64,000 nucleotides of DNA from Streptomyces sp. Ru62 (GTDB taxonomy: Bacteria > Actinomycetota > Actinomycetes > Streptomycetales > Streptomycetaceae): the NCBI RefSeq assembly GCF_002920615.1, contig NZ_PQSU01000021.1:1-64000 (forward strand). Reading direction: 5' to 3'. A program made the translations under genes and the position numbers. Below are positions 1 to 8,022 of this stretch, piece after piece (position 1 is the stretch's first letter; each line of letters starts with the position of its first letter). The notes beneath the pieces are model-generated. The model saw nothing but the letters and a program-made list of their open reading frames with translations. It made no database searches and was not told where the DNA came from.

Positions 1-272
1 CAGTCGACGACCTCGATCGTGACACCGAACTGACGCCGCACGTCGTCGGCGAACTCCTGGCTTCCCCGAGGGGGAATCACGTGATGCCACCAGGCGAGTG
101 CCTCTGGGTCGGCAAGCCGGATCCCCACGGTTGCGATCTCGCGGAACCGTTCGTCCACGGCCCGCACCGCACGGGAGAAGTCGTCATAGCCCGGCAAGCC
201 TTGCAGCGACTCGTCCGCGAGCGTCGACGCGGAGGCGGATCTGCTGTAGGACCGAACGTTGCGGACCAGCAC
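1..272 (-). CDS. Hypothetical protein, N-terminal part, runs off the window
   Basis: A GTG at 272 opens about 90 codons with no stop before the window edge, and an in-frame TAG at 297-299 confines the start. The product is hydrophilic, contains a WWHH run, and shows no signal peptide or membrane segment. I do not recognise the family. Third positions are GC rich, which favours real coding. No convincing ribosome binding site precedes the GTG, so this may instead be a 5'-truncated remnant. The C-terminal part lies outside the window. Confidence 0.4.
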   Translation of the reverse strand, partial: MLVRNVRSYSRSASASTLADESLQGLPGYDDFSRAVRAVDERFREIATVGIRLADPEALAWWHHVIPPRGSQEFADDVRRQFGVTIEVVD

Positions 273-458
273 CTTGCCGAATGTAGACGCAGCGGCCTAC
301 GACGATGTCCGTGGTCTTCGATCGCGGGGCGAGTGCATTGACGCGCGCGGCGTCGTGCCGAAACGGGAAGCTGACCCCGCCCACGCGCAGACGGTCCGTC
401 GGGTGACTGCCCGCTCGGCGGACCACAGTGCATGCGCGGCCGAGGGTTCAACGGCCAC

Positions 459-932
459 TCAGGACCGTGAGACGAGTGCTGTGCGAATGATGTCCAGACG
501 GGCGCCGAGGAGGGGAGTACCGAGAACGGGGCGCATTCCGCAGTGGTGGAAGAACGCCCTGCGCACATCGGCATGGTCGGGTTCGGGGTACAGGACGAGG
601 CTGTCCAGTCGGGCTGCCTCGGCGTCGATGGCGAAGCGTCCCACGAGCGCGCTGCCGATGCCGGTGCGTCGAGAGTGCACGGCGACGACCAGTTGCACGA
701 TGCGCGCCCGGGGCGGCGGAAATTCACCGGATCCGAAGATCTCACGATCCGTAAACGTACCCTCAACGAACCCTACGACCACAGAACCCGCCAGAGCGAC
801 ATAGAGACGCTCATAGGGTCGATGGCGGTGATCGAGCAGAGTTCCGGCGTGAAGGCCCATGCCCTCCGCGACGAGCAAGGCGCGCAGGCTGCTCTCGTGC
901 TCCTCAGCCAGCTCGGTTACCTCCACGGTCAT
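459..932 (-). CDS. GNAT family N-acetyltransferase
   Basis: Predicted cytoplasmic acetyltransferase of about 157 residues that transfers acetyl from acetyl-CoA to an unknown amine. The GNAT core is visible: beta strands around VVVGFVEG, then VQLVVAVHSRRTGIGSALV, which contains the R-x-x-G-x-G/A acetyl-CoA loop, and a C-terminal HHCGMRPV strand typical of the fold. I chose the ATG at 932 (MTVEV) because GAGG lies just upstream and the family rarely has the eight extra residues of the upstream start. It stands alone between unrelated remnants. The substrate cannot be read from the sequence. Confidence 0.85.
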   Translation of the reverse strand: MTVEVTELAEEHESSLRALLVAEGMGLHAGTLLDHRHRPYERLYVALAGSVVVGFVEGTFTDREIFGSGEFPPPRARIVQLVVAVHSRRTGIGSALVGRFAIDAEAARLDSLVLYPEPDHADVRRAFFHHCGMRPVLGTPLLGARLDIIRTALVSRS

Positions 933-1040
933 GATCCTCACGATAGAGGAACGCAACTCGGCTGGGGCGTGGTCAGGTAGGACGTGGAGTAGGGGGCTAC
1001 CGCAACTGAGGCGACGGCCGGTTCAGGTCCTCCCCTTGTC

Positions 1041-1271
1041 TCATATGTTCTCGTCCGGAGCATTCGCGAGCTGGGCCAGTACAGAAGCCGCGAAGTCGAG
1101 CCAGGTGTGCCGAGGAAGACGTCCGCGTGCACCGAGCGTGATCTCCTCATCATCGGCCCATCCGCGTACGGCGCTCCCGCGGATGAGGCTGTCGTCGCCG
1201 ACGAAACTCTGCATGCCCCCGGCGTGGAGCTGGTAGGAGGCCAGGACCCGAGTGTCCAGCGCGCCATTTGC
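1041..1271 (-). pseudogene. Remnant of an unidentified protein (C-terminal about 75 residues)
   Basis: The last 75 codons of this frame read like genuine protein (VLASYQLHAGG, LPRHTWLDFAASVLAQL), with alternating hydrophobic periodicity. The upstream part of the same frame is low-complexity Arg/Gly/Pro and has no ribosome binding site. I take it as a 5'-truncated fragment and do not know the family. The next stretch, to the XRE gene, holds only another remnant. Confidence 0.3.
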
Positions 1272-1529
1272 CCCGACCTCGGCTGTTGGAGGAGTACTTG
1301 GGCCGGCGCGGACTCCCCAACCACCCGCCGTCCGTCGTACCGCTCCTGACGTGGGGCTGCGCGATCTGGTCCCTCGTCGACTACAGCACCCCCAGAAGGC
1401 CGCATGTGGGGTTGGGATCCCAACGCCCGATGCCCTGAACACGGACACGCTCTGTTCCTCGAAGACCTCACACTCGCGGAACGGCTCTTCGGGTGGCTGG
1501 ACGGACGCTCGGACTTCCCGAAACCGCCC

Positions 1530-1645
1530 GACGGTCCGTACTGCTCAGACTGCTGAAACCGCTCGGCACGCCGCTGCTCGGTCTCGGCGGCCTTCCGGGC
1601 GGCGGCCCGCGCGTTCTTCAGCCAGATGCCCACCTTGCAGCCCGG
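1530..1645 (-). pseudogene. Possible helicase-associated-domain remnant
   Basis: One frame reads KVGIWLKNARAAARKAAETE followed by an Arg/Glu-rich helix. This resembles the repeated helicase-associated (HA) modules of large Streptomyces ATP-dependent helicase-like proteins. Nothing else of such a gene is present. The match is by eye only and short. Confidence 0.3.
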
Positions 1646-1704
1646 CGGGGCGCGTCTGACGCGGCTGTGGGTCGCCGACGGTGAGGCCCGCACTGCCCAG
1701 AAGC

Positions 1705-2586
1705 TCAGCGCGTGCGGTCGCCGTCCGGCATCGGGGAGGGTGCCTCAGTGGCCCAGGCCAGCAGCATCCGCAGGCCGTCGTGCGATGGGCTGCCCGGCTC
1801 AGCGGCATACGTGATCAAGGCCTGATCAGGGTCGTCCGCTGCGCGCAGAGTCTCGTAGGCCAGTTCCAGATCGCCGACCACCGGATGGCGGAATCGCTTG
1901 GTCCCCGAGGTCTTGTCCTGCACCGGGTGCTCAGCCCACCAGCGACGGAAGTCCTCGCTCTTCATCGACAGTTCGCCGATCAGGCTCGCCAACTGAGGGT
2001 CCCCGGGGTGCCGTCCCGCTTCCAGGTGGAGGTAGGCCACGTTCTCGCGGGCGCAGGAGGTCCAGTCCGCATACAGTTCCCGGGACGTCTCGTCGAGGAA
2101 AGTGATCCGGGCGATGTTGCGCTCGGCTCGGTCCAGGGCCGCGTAGTCGCCGAAGAGGGCGACCGCTGCCGTGTTCCAGGCCAGTATGTCCATGCGCCGG
2201 CCCATCACCATCGCCGGCATGTCCACCAGATCGTCCAGCAACCTCTGGAGCATGGGGCGCACGCGTTGCGGCCGGGCCTGGCGCCGGGGAACGTGCCGGG
2301 CGGCGGACTGCGGTCGGGCAAGGCGGTGCAGGTGCCGCGTGGCATCCCCGTCCAGCCGCAGTGCGCGCGCGAGGGCGTCGAGTACCGCGCCTGAGGGGTT
2401 GGGCACGCGGCCCTGTTCCATCCGGGTGTAGTAGTCGACGCTCACTCCGGCGAGCTGCGCGATCTCCTCGCGGCGCAGGCCCGCCACCCGGCGCTGGCCT
2501 CCGAAGTCCGGCAGGGCAACGTCCTCGGGGTGCAGGAGGGAGCGGCGGGTGCGGAGGAACTCGCCCAGGTTGATCGCTGTGCTCAT
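1705..2586 (-). CDS. XRE-family helix-turn-helix regulator with MmyB-like sensor domain
   Basis: DNA-binding regulator of 293 residues. Residues 1-75 form the HTH: FLRTRRSLLHPEDV, then RVAGLRREEIAQLAGVSVDY, the signature of the large actinobacterial XRE/MmyB group. Residues 100-290 form the MmyB-type ligand-binding domain, with conserved NTAAVALFGDYAALDRAERN and VGDLELAYETL. Length is normal. It lies 69 bp downstream of an SDR oxidoreductase gene in the same direction. In this family the regulator usually controls the adjacent dehydrogenase and itself, so the pair is probably a redox or xenobiotic-responsive unit. The inducer is unknown. Confidence 0.92.
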   Translation of the reverse strand: MSTAINLGEFLRTRRSLLHPEDVALPDFGGQRRVAGLRREEIAQLAGVSVDYYTRMEQGRVPNPSGAVLDALARALRLDGDATRHLHRLARPQSAARHVPRRQARPQRVRPMLQRLLDDLVDMPAMVMGRRMDILAWNTAAVALFGDYAALDRAERNIARITFLDETSRELYADWTSCARENVAYLHLEAGRHPGDPQLASLIGELSMKSEDFRRWWAEHPVQDKTSGTKRFRHPVVGDLELAYETLRAADDPDQALITYAAEPGSPSHDGLRMLLAWATEAPSPMPDGDRTR

Positions 2587-2655
2587 ACGACGATTGTGGC
2601 CGGTCGTGACGGGCGGCTGCCTGGCCCTGTCGGGGCCAGGCAGCCGCCACCCGCG

Positions 2656-3450
2656 TCAGGGGGCGGGGACGGCGGTCACCAAGCCCCCGTCGACGACGAT
2701 GTCCTGGGCGGTGATGTACGACGACCGCGGGGAGAGCAGGAAGGCCACGGTCTCGGCGATGTCCTGGGCCTGGCCCAGCCGCCCCAGCGGCACCTGGGAG
2801 CGGATGGCATCGTGCGAGGCAGGGTCCGGGTTGGCGGCATCGAACATCTCGGTCACGATGTAGCCCGGGCTGATCGAGTTGACCCGGATACCGCGCCCGG
2901 CGAGATCACTGCCCAGCGTGCGGGCCAGATTGTGGACGGCGGCCTTGGTGGCCGCGTACACCGGTGCGGCGGCCAGGCCCCGGTGCAGTGTCCACGAGGC
3001 ATTGATCACGATGGAACCGCCACCCGCCGCCCTGAACAGCGGCAGGACCTTCTGGACCGTGAAGAACACCCCCTTGAAGTTGACGTCGACGCTGAGGTCG
3101 AAGTCCTGCTCAGTGACCTCGCCACTGCGCTGGAACACTCCGACCCCGGCATTGGCGAACACCCCGTCCAGTCGTCCGTGGCGTTCACGGATCAGGGCAG
3201 CCAAGCGGTCGAGATCGGTGAGGCTGGCGGAGTCGGCCCGGACCGTGAACAGCCGGGCACCCTGGTCGGACACCTTGTCCAGTTGTTCGGCCGCGCGGTC
3301 GAGGCGGGCATCGTCGCGTCCGGTGATGACGATTTCGGCGCCGGCTTCCAGGAGCAGACGCGCGGTGGCCAGGCCGATCCCGCTGGTTCCGCCAGTGATC
3401 AGAACGACACGGTTGTGGAAGCCGGTCACATCGCTGTTGCTGTCGGTCAT
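2656..3450 (-). CDS. SDR family NAD(P)-dependent oxidoreductase
   Basis: Short-chain dehydrogenase of about 264 residues. The N-terminal cofactor loop TGGTSGIG and the NAG motif (FANAGVGVF) are present. The catalytic YAATK (Tyr-x-x-x-Lys) lies about 12 residues after the Ser of NASWT. The C-terminal SPGYIVTEM and the final DIVVDGG segment are also typical. The start is the ATG at 3450 (MTDSNSDV); the longer upstream frame is low-complexity and antisense to other sequence. It is transcribed toward the XRE regulator 69 bp away and is likely its target. Substrate unknown. Confidence 0.93.
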   Translation of the reverse strand: MTDSNSDVTGFHNRVVLITGGTSGIGLATARLLLEAGAEIVITGRDDARLDRAAEQLDKVSDQGARLFTVRADSASLTDLDRLAALIRERHGRLDGVFANAGVGVFQRSGEVTEQDFDLSVDVNFKGVFFTVQKVLPLFRAAGGGSIVINASWTLHRGLAAAPVYAATKAAVHNLARTLGSDLAGRGIRVNSISPGYIVTEMFDAANPDPASHDAIRSQVPLGRLGQAQDIAETVAFLLSPRSSYITAQDIVVDGGLVTAVPAP

Positions 3451-3711
3451 GACCACAGCCTCGCCACCAGGCTTCAGGCCTACCAGGCCCAGAACAACCT
3501 GGGTCTCCCAGAGCCCCCTTCTACAGGCAGCCGAGACAGCCGTCACCCCGCTGCCCTGGACGTCCAACGATGCGACACGCGTCACCCGGCCCCGGGCGCA
3601 ACCCCCGGAGGACTTCCGGAGCCGACCACCAAGAATCCCTACGGGAAGCTCTACGCGGGCTTGAGAGCTAACTCGGGGGTCGTGAACGAACGCGGTTGCT
3701 ACTGTCCCGAC

Positions 3712-4047
3712 GTGACCCTGACTGACCTCAACCGCGGCTTTCGTGACGATGAGCAGCGGCAGCGCGTCCAGAGGGTCATTCATGATCGCCTCGCAGACGA
3801 CCGTGACCCGCAGGAATGCCGCTTCCTCATGCGATTCTGGTGGCAGCTGGTCATGTCGTACCAAGAGGTGTCGATGGACGAGCTCAGCCTGAACGTCGGC
3901 AAGCCGAAACTGGACGTGATCGAGGCGTTGATCAGCGCCATCAGGTCGTCCCATGCCGACATCGACACCTGGATCGCCACCACACAGCGAGTCTTCCCGG
4001 TGGTCCAAGATCGCGGCTTCATGGCTGCTCGGGACGACGAAAGTTGA
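3712..4047 (+). CDS. Hypothetical protein, 111 aa
   Basis: A GTG at 3712 opens a 111-residue hydrophilic protein (VTLTDLNRGF, then CRFLMRFWWQLVMSYQEVSMDELSL in pieces) that ends MAARDDES. The Trp-rich helix, mixed charge and even codon use look like genuine coding rather than antisense. An alternative in-frame GTG lies a few codons upstream. I do not recognise a family. An IS5-type transposase remnant ends at its 3' end on the other strand, so the C-terminus may have been altered by the insertion. Confidence 0.55.
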   Translation: MTLTDLNRGFRDDEQRQRVQRVIHDRLADDRDPQECRFLMRFWWQLVMSYQEVSMDELSLNVGKPKLDVIEALISAIRSSHADIDTWIATTQRVFPVVQDRGFMAARDDES

Positions 4048-4325
4048 CGCGGCCGGAGCTTCTTCAGCCGTCGCCGGCAGATGATGCTGCGAGCGACGCT
4101 GAGGAAGGCTTCGTGGATGTCATCGCGTATCTCCCGGCGGATGCGCTGGCGGCGGAACCAGTGCAGGTGGGCGAACGCTCGCTCGACGACCCAGCGTTGG
4201 GTGCCCAGGCCGGGGCCGTGCTCGGTGCCGCGGCGGGCGATCTGCGGCTTCACGCCGAGGTCCCAGACCACGCGGCGGTACCTGTCGTGGTCGTAGCCGC
4301 GGTCGGTCAGCACCAGGGAGTGTCG
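4046..4325 (-). mobile_element. IS5-family transposase remnant (C-terminal half)
   Basis: Reading leftward from about 4325: LVLTDRGYDHDRYRR, IARRGTEHGPGLG, RWVVERAFAHLHWFRR and IRDDIHEAFL. These are the second catalytic Asp region and the YREK/E region of Streptomyces IS5-type DDE transposases. The N-terminal half is absent and no terminal repeats are recognisable. The fragment abuts a truncated hypothetical gene on its right, so the element probably inserted there and then decayed. Related IS5 N-terminal pieces occur near 21,900 and 36,150. Confidence 0.85.
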
Positions 4326-4584
4326 CCGGTCCAGTCCCAGCGGCCCGGGTCACCGGGGCGCGGGTCGTACAGGGCCCGGCGCCGGCGCCGACCTGCCCCA
4401 GCTCCGTTACCAGCGCGACACCGGTGCCGGCCTCGTCGGGCGTCCAGCCGGTGATGCCGAGCAGCAGGCCGTCCATCGGGCCGCCGACCAGTTCGGCGTG
4501 GCGCCGGTCGGGTCGCGGGCCCGGCTGGTCGTCATCGGCGCCGTAGACCCGTTGGCGTAGCAGCTGCTCGTCATCACGGTCCAT
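4318..4584 (-). pseudogene. Conserved Streptomyces hypothetical, frameshifted and cut by the IS5 remnant
   Basis: Starts at the ATG at 4584. The first frame reads HAELVGGPMDGLLLGITGWTP and VALVTELGQVGAGAG. The protein then continues in a different frame as ALYDPRPGDPGRWDWTGDTP before meeting the IS5 fragment. As I recall the family, these two blocks belong to one small Streptomyces protein, so there is a one-base shift in the GC-rich run near 4375 and a 3' truncation by the insertion. Function unknown. It lies 43 bp downstream of another small hypothetical gene on the same strand. Confidence 0.6.
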
Positions 4585-4627
4585 CCGTTCAGCTTGGCAG
4601 CCGCCCCTGACAGCCGGGCCGGTCGCG

Positions 4628-4850
4628 TCATCTGCGGAAGCGGGAGAGCCGGGTGCCGCCGCCCTTCTGCGCGGGCACGGCTTGGCCCTGCTCTTGTCGC
4701 CGATGGGCGCTTGGCCATGCCTGCTCTAGGTCGGTGACGGCCTGCCGGTCGCAGTCCCCGCACAGCAACGGCCGGGGCTCTGGGGTGGCGCTCCAGCCGA
4801 CGCGCTCGACCGCCCTCCACCGCTCGTCGTAACCGGGGGCGGGAGGGGGG
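4628..4850 (-). pseudogene. Conserved Streptomyces hypothetical, 5' end unclear
   Basis: A frame ending at TGA 4628-4630 reads YDERWRAVERVGWSATPEPR, then LLCGDCDRQAVTDLEQAWPS, and ends RLSRFRR. The CxxC of CGDCD could bind a metal. Similar small proteins are familiar in Streptomyces but have no known role. No start codon with a ribosome binding site is visible between this block and the hairpin at 4876-4917, so the gene is either 5'-truncated or starts in a non-obvious place. It may form a pair with the gene that follows at 4584. Confidence 0.5.
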
Positions 4851-4875
4851 AGGTGGCGGGGCGCGGCCGGGCACG

Positions 4876-4917
4876 CGCCGGCGGCGGCCCCGGCAGCTCC
4901 CGGGGCCGCCGCCGGCG
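4876..4917. terminator. Perfect 18-bp GC-rich hairpin, probable bidirectional terminator
   Basis: Positions 4876-4893 and 4900-4917 are exact reverse complements (18 bp) around the 6-base loop CAGCTC. It lies 44 bp past the stop of the leftward permease remnant and before the small hypothetical gene. There is no clear U tract, as is usual for Streptomyces terminators. Confidence 0.8.
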
Positions 4918-4960
4918 TGAACGTCCTCCTTCCGGCCTCTCGCCTGTCGCCCCGTGCGGC

Positions 4961-6850
4961 TTACCCCGTCTGCCGCTTGAGTGTCCTCGCCGTGACCGCG
5001 ACCCCCGCGAGCACCGCCGCCGCCGGCGTGCCGAAGACGGCGGTGACGATGGTGCCGGAGTTCAGGTGCAGGCTCACGTCCGAGGAGATGGCCTCGGACA
5101 GGCCCGCCGCCATGCCGGCCAGCGGGGGCAGCGTGACCAGCACACCGAGGGCGGCGCCGATGGCGACGACCAGGGTGGTCTCGCCGACCGAAGTGAACAG
5201 CAGCTGGCGGACGGTGCCGCCGGCCGACTTCATCACCCCGAAGTCGCGGCGCCGGCCGTGGGCGGCCATGGCCATGCTGTTGGCGACGGCGATCACGCTG
5301 TAGCCGACGGCGATGACGATCAGCATCATGGCGAGGGAGTCGGTGAGCTTGGCGTCGGTGTTGCAGTCGGCCAGGGCGGACTCGGCGGCGTCGTGGAGGG
5401 CCACTCCGGGCACCGCCGCCGAGGCCTTGGCGCCGGCGGGGACGAAGATGTCGTCGGTGAGCGCGGCCGGGTCGTGGGCGCGGACCAGGTCGCGGGCGAC
5501 CACGAAGTCACCGCGGGCAGGGTCGTCGGGTAGCACCTTGGCCACGGTGAGCGTGACGGTCGCGCCGTCCACGAACCGGACCGGGACGTCCTGGTCCTGC
5601 TTCAGGCCCAGCTGACCGGCGGTCTTCTTGCCGAGGACGGCCTGTCCCTGCTTGTTCCACTTCGGGTCCCGGCTGCCCAGGACGTCCAGGACGGTGGCCG
5701 TACCGCCGCTCGCCTCCTTCGGGCTCGACGAACGCGCGGGTCGGCAGGGCGGCCTTGCCGAACGGGTTGGCGGCGACGACCTCGTCGGTGTTGCCGGGGG
5801 TGCCGTCCGGCGTGACGATCGTCTGGCCCGCGACCTTCAGTGCCTCACCGGCCGGGTAGGCGACCCGCATCGTCTCGACCATGCCGCTGAGCAGCACCGC
5901 GAAGCCCACGGCGGCGATCACCGGGCCACCAGGGAGGCGGCGCGGCGCGGGTTGGCGACCAGTTCGGCCCGGACCAGGACCGGAGCGGCCTTGCCGCCGC
6001 GCTGGAAGGGGGCGGTCAGGATCCGTCCGACGGGTCCGACGAACACGGGGGCCAGCAGGGCCGCCGCCACGATCAGCGTCATGCTGGCGAAGATCGCCAT
6101 GTTGATGCGGTTGTCGGCGGTGCTGGTGGCGGTGCCGACGGCGAGCACGACGCCGAGACCGAGGACGGACAGACCCGCGATCCAGCGGCCGCGGCCCATA
6201 CCCTGGTTGGCGGAGCGGCTGTCGAGCAGCGCCTCGATCGGGGCGACCTTGGCGGCCTTGCGGCCCGCGGCCCAGGCGCCGATCACGCTGACGCCGATAC
6301 CGATCACGCAGGCCACCAGCAGCGGCCAGGCGGCGACGTCGATCCGCATGCCGGGCGGGGTGACGTCCAGGCCCTTGAGGATCGAGAGCAGCATCGGCGA
6401 CGCGACCACACCGGCCACGCAGCCCACGATCGAGCCGGCCAGGCCGACCATGGCGGCCTCACCGAGGATCATGCGGCGGACCTGCTTCGGCGAGGCGCCG
6501 ATGGTGCGCAGGAGGCCGATCTCACGGCGGCGCATCCCTGTCGACAGGACCAGCATCGAGGCCACCACGAACACCGTGGTGAACAGGCCCAGGATGGCCA
6601 TGGCGCTGATCAGCTGGACGCCGAGGAAGCGCTTGTGCTCGATGTACTCGGGCTGCAGCTCGGCCCGCCCGTCACCGGAGACCACGCTGCCGTGCTCGCC
6701 GACGACCTCCTTCGCCGCGGCGACGATCGCACCGGTCTCGGCGCCCTTGTCGGGGATCAGGGCGATGGTGGAGACGCCGGGCCGCTGGTGGGCGGCGAAC
6801 TCCTCGCTGAAGTAGTGGCCGGGCGGCTTCCGGCTGCTGGACCTCGGAGA
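4961..6850 (-). pseudogene. FtsX/MacB-type ABC transporter permease, frameshifted and 5'-truncated
   Basis: Three consecutive frames together read as one large permease. Right part (6850-5918): SSRKPPGHYFSEEF, GMRRREIGLLRTIGASPKQV, TM segments, ending RRAASLVAR. Middle part (5921-5720): IAAVGFAVLLSGMVETMRVAYPAGEAL. Left part (5720-4961): ATVLDVLGS, then FGVMKSAGGTVRQLLFTSV with TM helices, ending LKRQTG. Single-base shifts are inferred near 5920 and 5720. The first several hundred residues are missing at the junction near 6850. The intact family has two FtsX domains and exports substrate with a separate ATPase, which is not present here. Confidence 0.85.
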
Positions 6851-6852
6851 AC

Positions 6853-6968
6853 TGAGCACGCCGTTGGCCGCGGCCGACACCAGCGAGCTCGCCGAAGCAG
6901 AGCTGGAACAGGTCCGTTACCGGCGCCCCAGCACGGTCGGCGAGTTGATGTTCAACTGGTGGGATTGA
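6853..6968 (+). pseudogene. C-terminal fragment of a small actinobacterial protein
   Basis: A plus-strand frame reads LSTPLAAADTSELAEAELEQ, then VRYRRPSTVGELMFNWWD, and stops at 6966-6968. The terminal RPSTVGELMFNWWD is the kind of ending seen on several short Streptomyces proteins. The upstream part is lost at the junction with the permease remnant, which reads into it from the other strand. Function unknown. Confidence 0.4.
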
Positions 6969-6974
6969 TCGGGG

Positions 6975-7095
6975 CCATTTGAGCTCATCGAGGGGCCGCC
7001 CGGGCTGATCCCGGACATCTCCGCCGGGGCCACGTACGTCCTGACCGTCTTGAGGTCCACCCCCAGCGACGCGGCCAGCTCGCTCTTCGAACGGC
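6975..7095 (-). mobile_element. IS21-family transposase (IstA) N-terminal remnant
   Basis: One leftward frame reads SKSELAASLGVDLKTVRTYV, then APAEMSGISPGGPSMS. This matches the helix-turn-helix start of IS21 IstA proteins (ELAR-LGIDRKTVRKYL followed by PGGP). An in-frame stop precedes it by three codons. Only about 40 residues survive. Confidence 0.6.
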
Positions 7096-7123
7096 CTGCC
7101 TACCAGTGGACGCGGGCTGATAC

Positions 7124-7300
7124 TCAGCCTGCAACGGTTGCGTTCACCGGCATGGCGCTCTTGAAGTCGGCGAGCATAAGCGTCGCTTCGATGTCGGGAG
7201 CGGACGCGAAGTGGATCTTCTCGCATACGCGCACGACTCGACCCTCGTCGTTGACCCATGCATCAGCGTCGATTGCGGTCGCGGGCTCCCACGGTGGTGG
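7124..7300 (-). pseudogene. Lipoprotein-like C-terminal remnant
   Basis: A frame ending at TGA 7124-7126 reads DAWVNDEGRVVRVCEKIHFA, then APDIEATLMLADFKSAMPVN. This is the strand-rich C-terminal pattern (DxWxDxxGRxxR, then LxxFGxPVxVxxP) of secreted Streptomyces lipoproteins. No start, signal peptide or lipobox is present, and the left end abuts the IS21 remnant. Confidence 0.45.
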
Positions 7301-7322
7301 CAGACCACTCGCCGTACGTCGC

Positions 7323-7775
7323 CTACTCCGCCCAGGGCTCGAAGCCGGTGTGCAGGACGGCGCCGAGCGAGGTGCGCAGTCGGGCGGCCTCGTCGGCTCC
7401 GAAGCTCTCCTCGAACTGGGCCTGCACCTCTCGCCAGAGTGGTATCGCCACCTTCATCCGGTCACGGCCGTCCGGTGTGATGGCGGCGATCCGTGCCCGG
7501 CGATCCGCCGCAGACGTCTCGACGGTCACCAGACCCTCGCGGGCGAGGGGCTTGAGGTTGGAGGCCATCGTCGTGCGGTCCATGGCGATCGCCTCGGCCA
7601 GACTGGTGATCGTCATCTCGCCCTGGGTGCTGAGCTTCTGCAGGATGCTGAACTGCGTCGCGCGAAGACCGACGGGTGCCAGGGCCCTGTCGTAGGTCGC
7701 GCCCAGATAGCGGGCGGCCTTGCGCAGGGCCAGGCTGTTGCACGAGTCGCTGGAGTCTCTCCGCGCGGTTGTCAT
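7323..7775 (-). CDS. MarR-family transcriptional regulator
   Basis: Winged-helix regulator of 150 residues starting at the ATG at 7775 (MTTARRDSSD). The winged HTH is TITSLAEAIAMDRTTMASNL, then KPLAREGLVTVETSAADRRARIAAIT, with the conserved D-x-R-x-R wing. The N- and C-terminal dimerisation helices are present. A perfect inverted repeat, TACGAG-N6-CTCGTA, lies 32 bp upstream of the ATG and is the obvious autoregulatory operator. An MFS exporter gene lies upstream in the same orientation with 247 bp between, a common pairing for drug-responsive MarR proteins. Three similar palindromes occur further right, so this protein is one candidate regulator for them. Confidence 0.94.
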   Translation of the reverse strand: MTTARRDSSDSCNSLALRKAARYLGATYDRALAPVGLRATQFSILQKLSTQGEMTITSLAEAIAMDRTTMASNLKPLAREGLVTVETSAADRRARIAAITPDGRDRMKVAIPLWREVQAQFEESFGADEAARLRTSLGAVLHTGFEPWAE

Positions 7776-7806
7776 GGTCTCCTCCACTGTCTTTCCCCAA
7801 CCATGA

Positions 7807-7824
7807 TACGAGGGCTTGCTCGTA
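7807..7824. promoter_or_regulatory. Palindromic operator upstream of marR
   Basis: TACGAGGGCTTGCTCGTA: perfect 6-bp arms with a 6-bp spacer, starting 32 bp upstream of the marR ATG. It has the same arm length and spacing as the sites at 11677, 13969 and 16247. Confidence 0.75.
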
Positions 7825-8022
7825 AGTGCGACGGTCTGCTTGCTGCTCCCCCGCGGCCAGGGACGGTGCCTGACCTGGCGTCCGATGGCGGTGGCTGAAA
7901 GCGTCTCGTCCCTTCGCCCCGACTGCGGCACCGCCGCCGGCCGGAAGGGGAGTCGGTGCACTGATCAGGACTTCCGTCACCGCTCGCCCGACCGGGTCCG
8001 CCGGTGGAAGCGGGTGCCGCGA

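Noticed and set aside
2530..3711. Upstream extension of the frame that ends at 4047
   Set aside because: It is antisense to the SDR and XRE genes; only the last 111 codons look like a gene.
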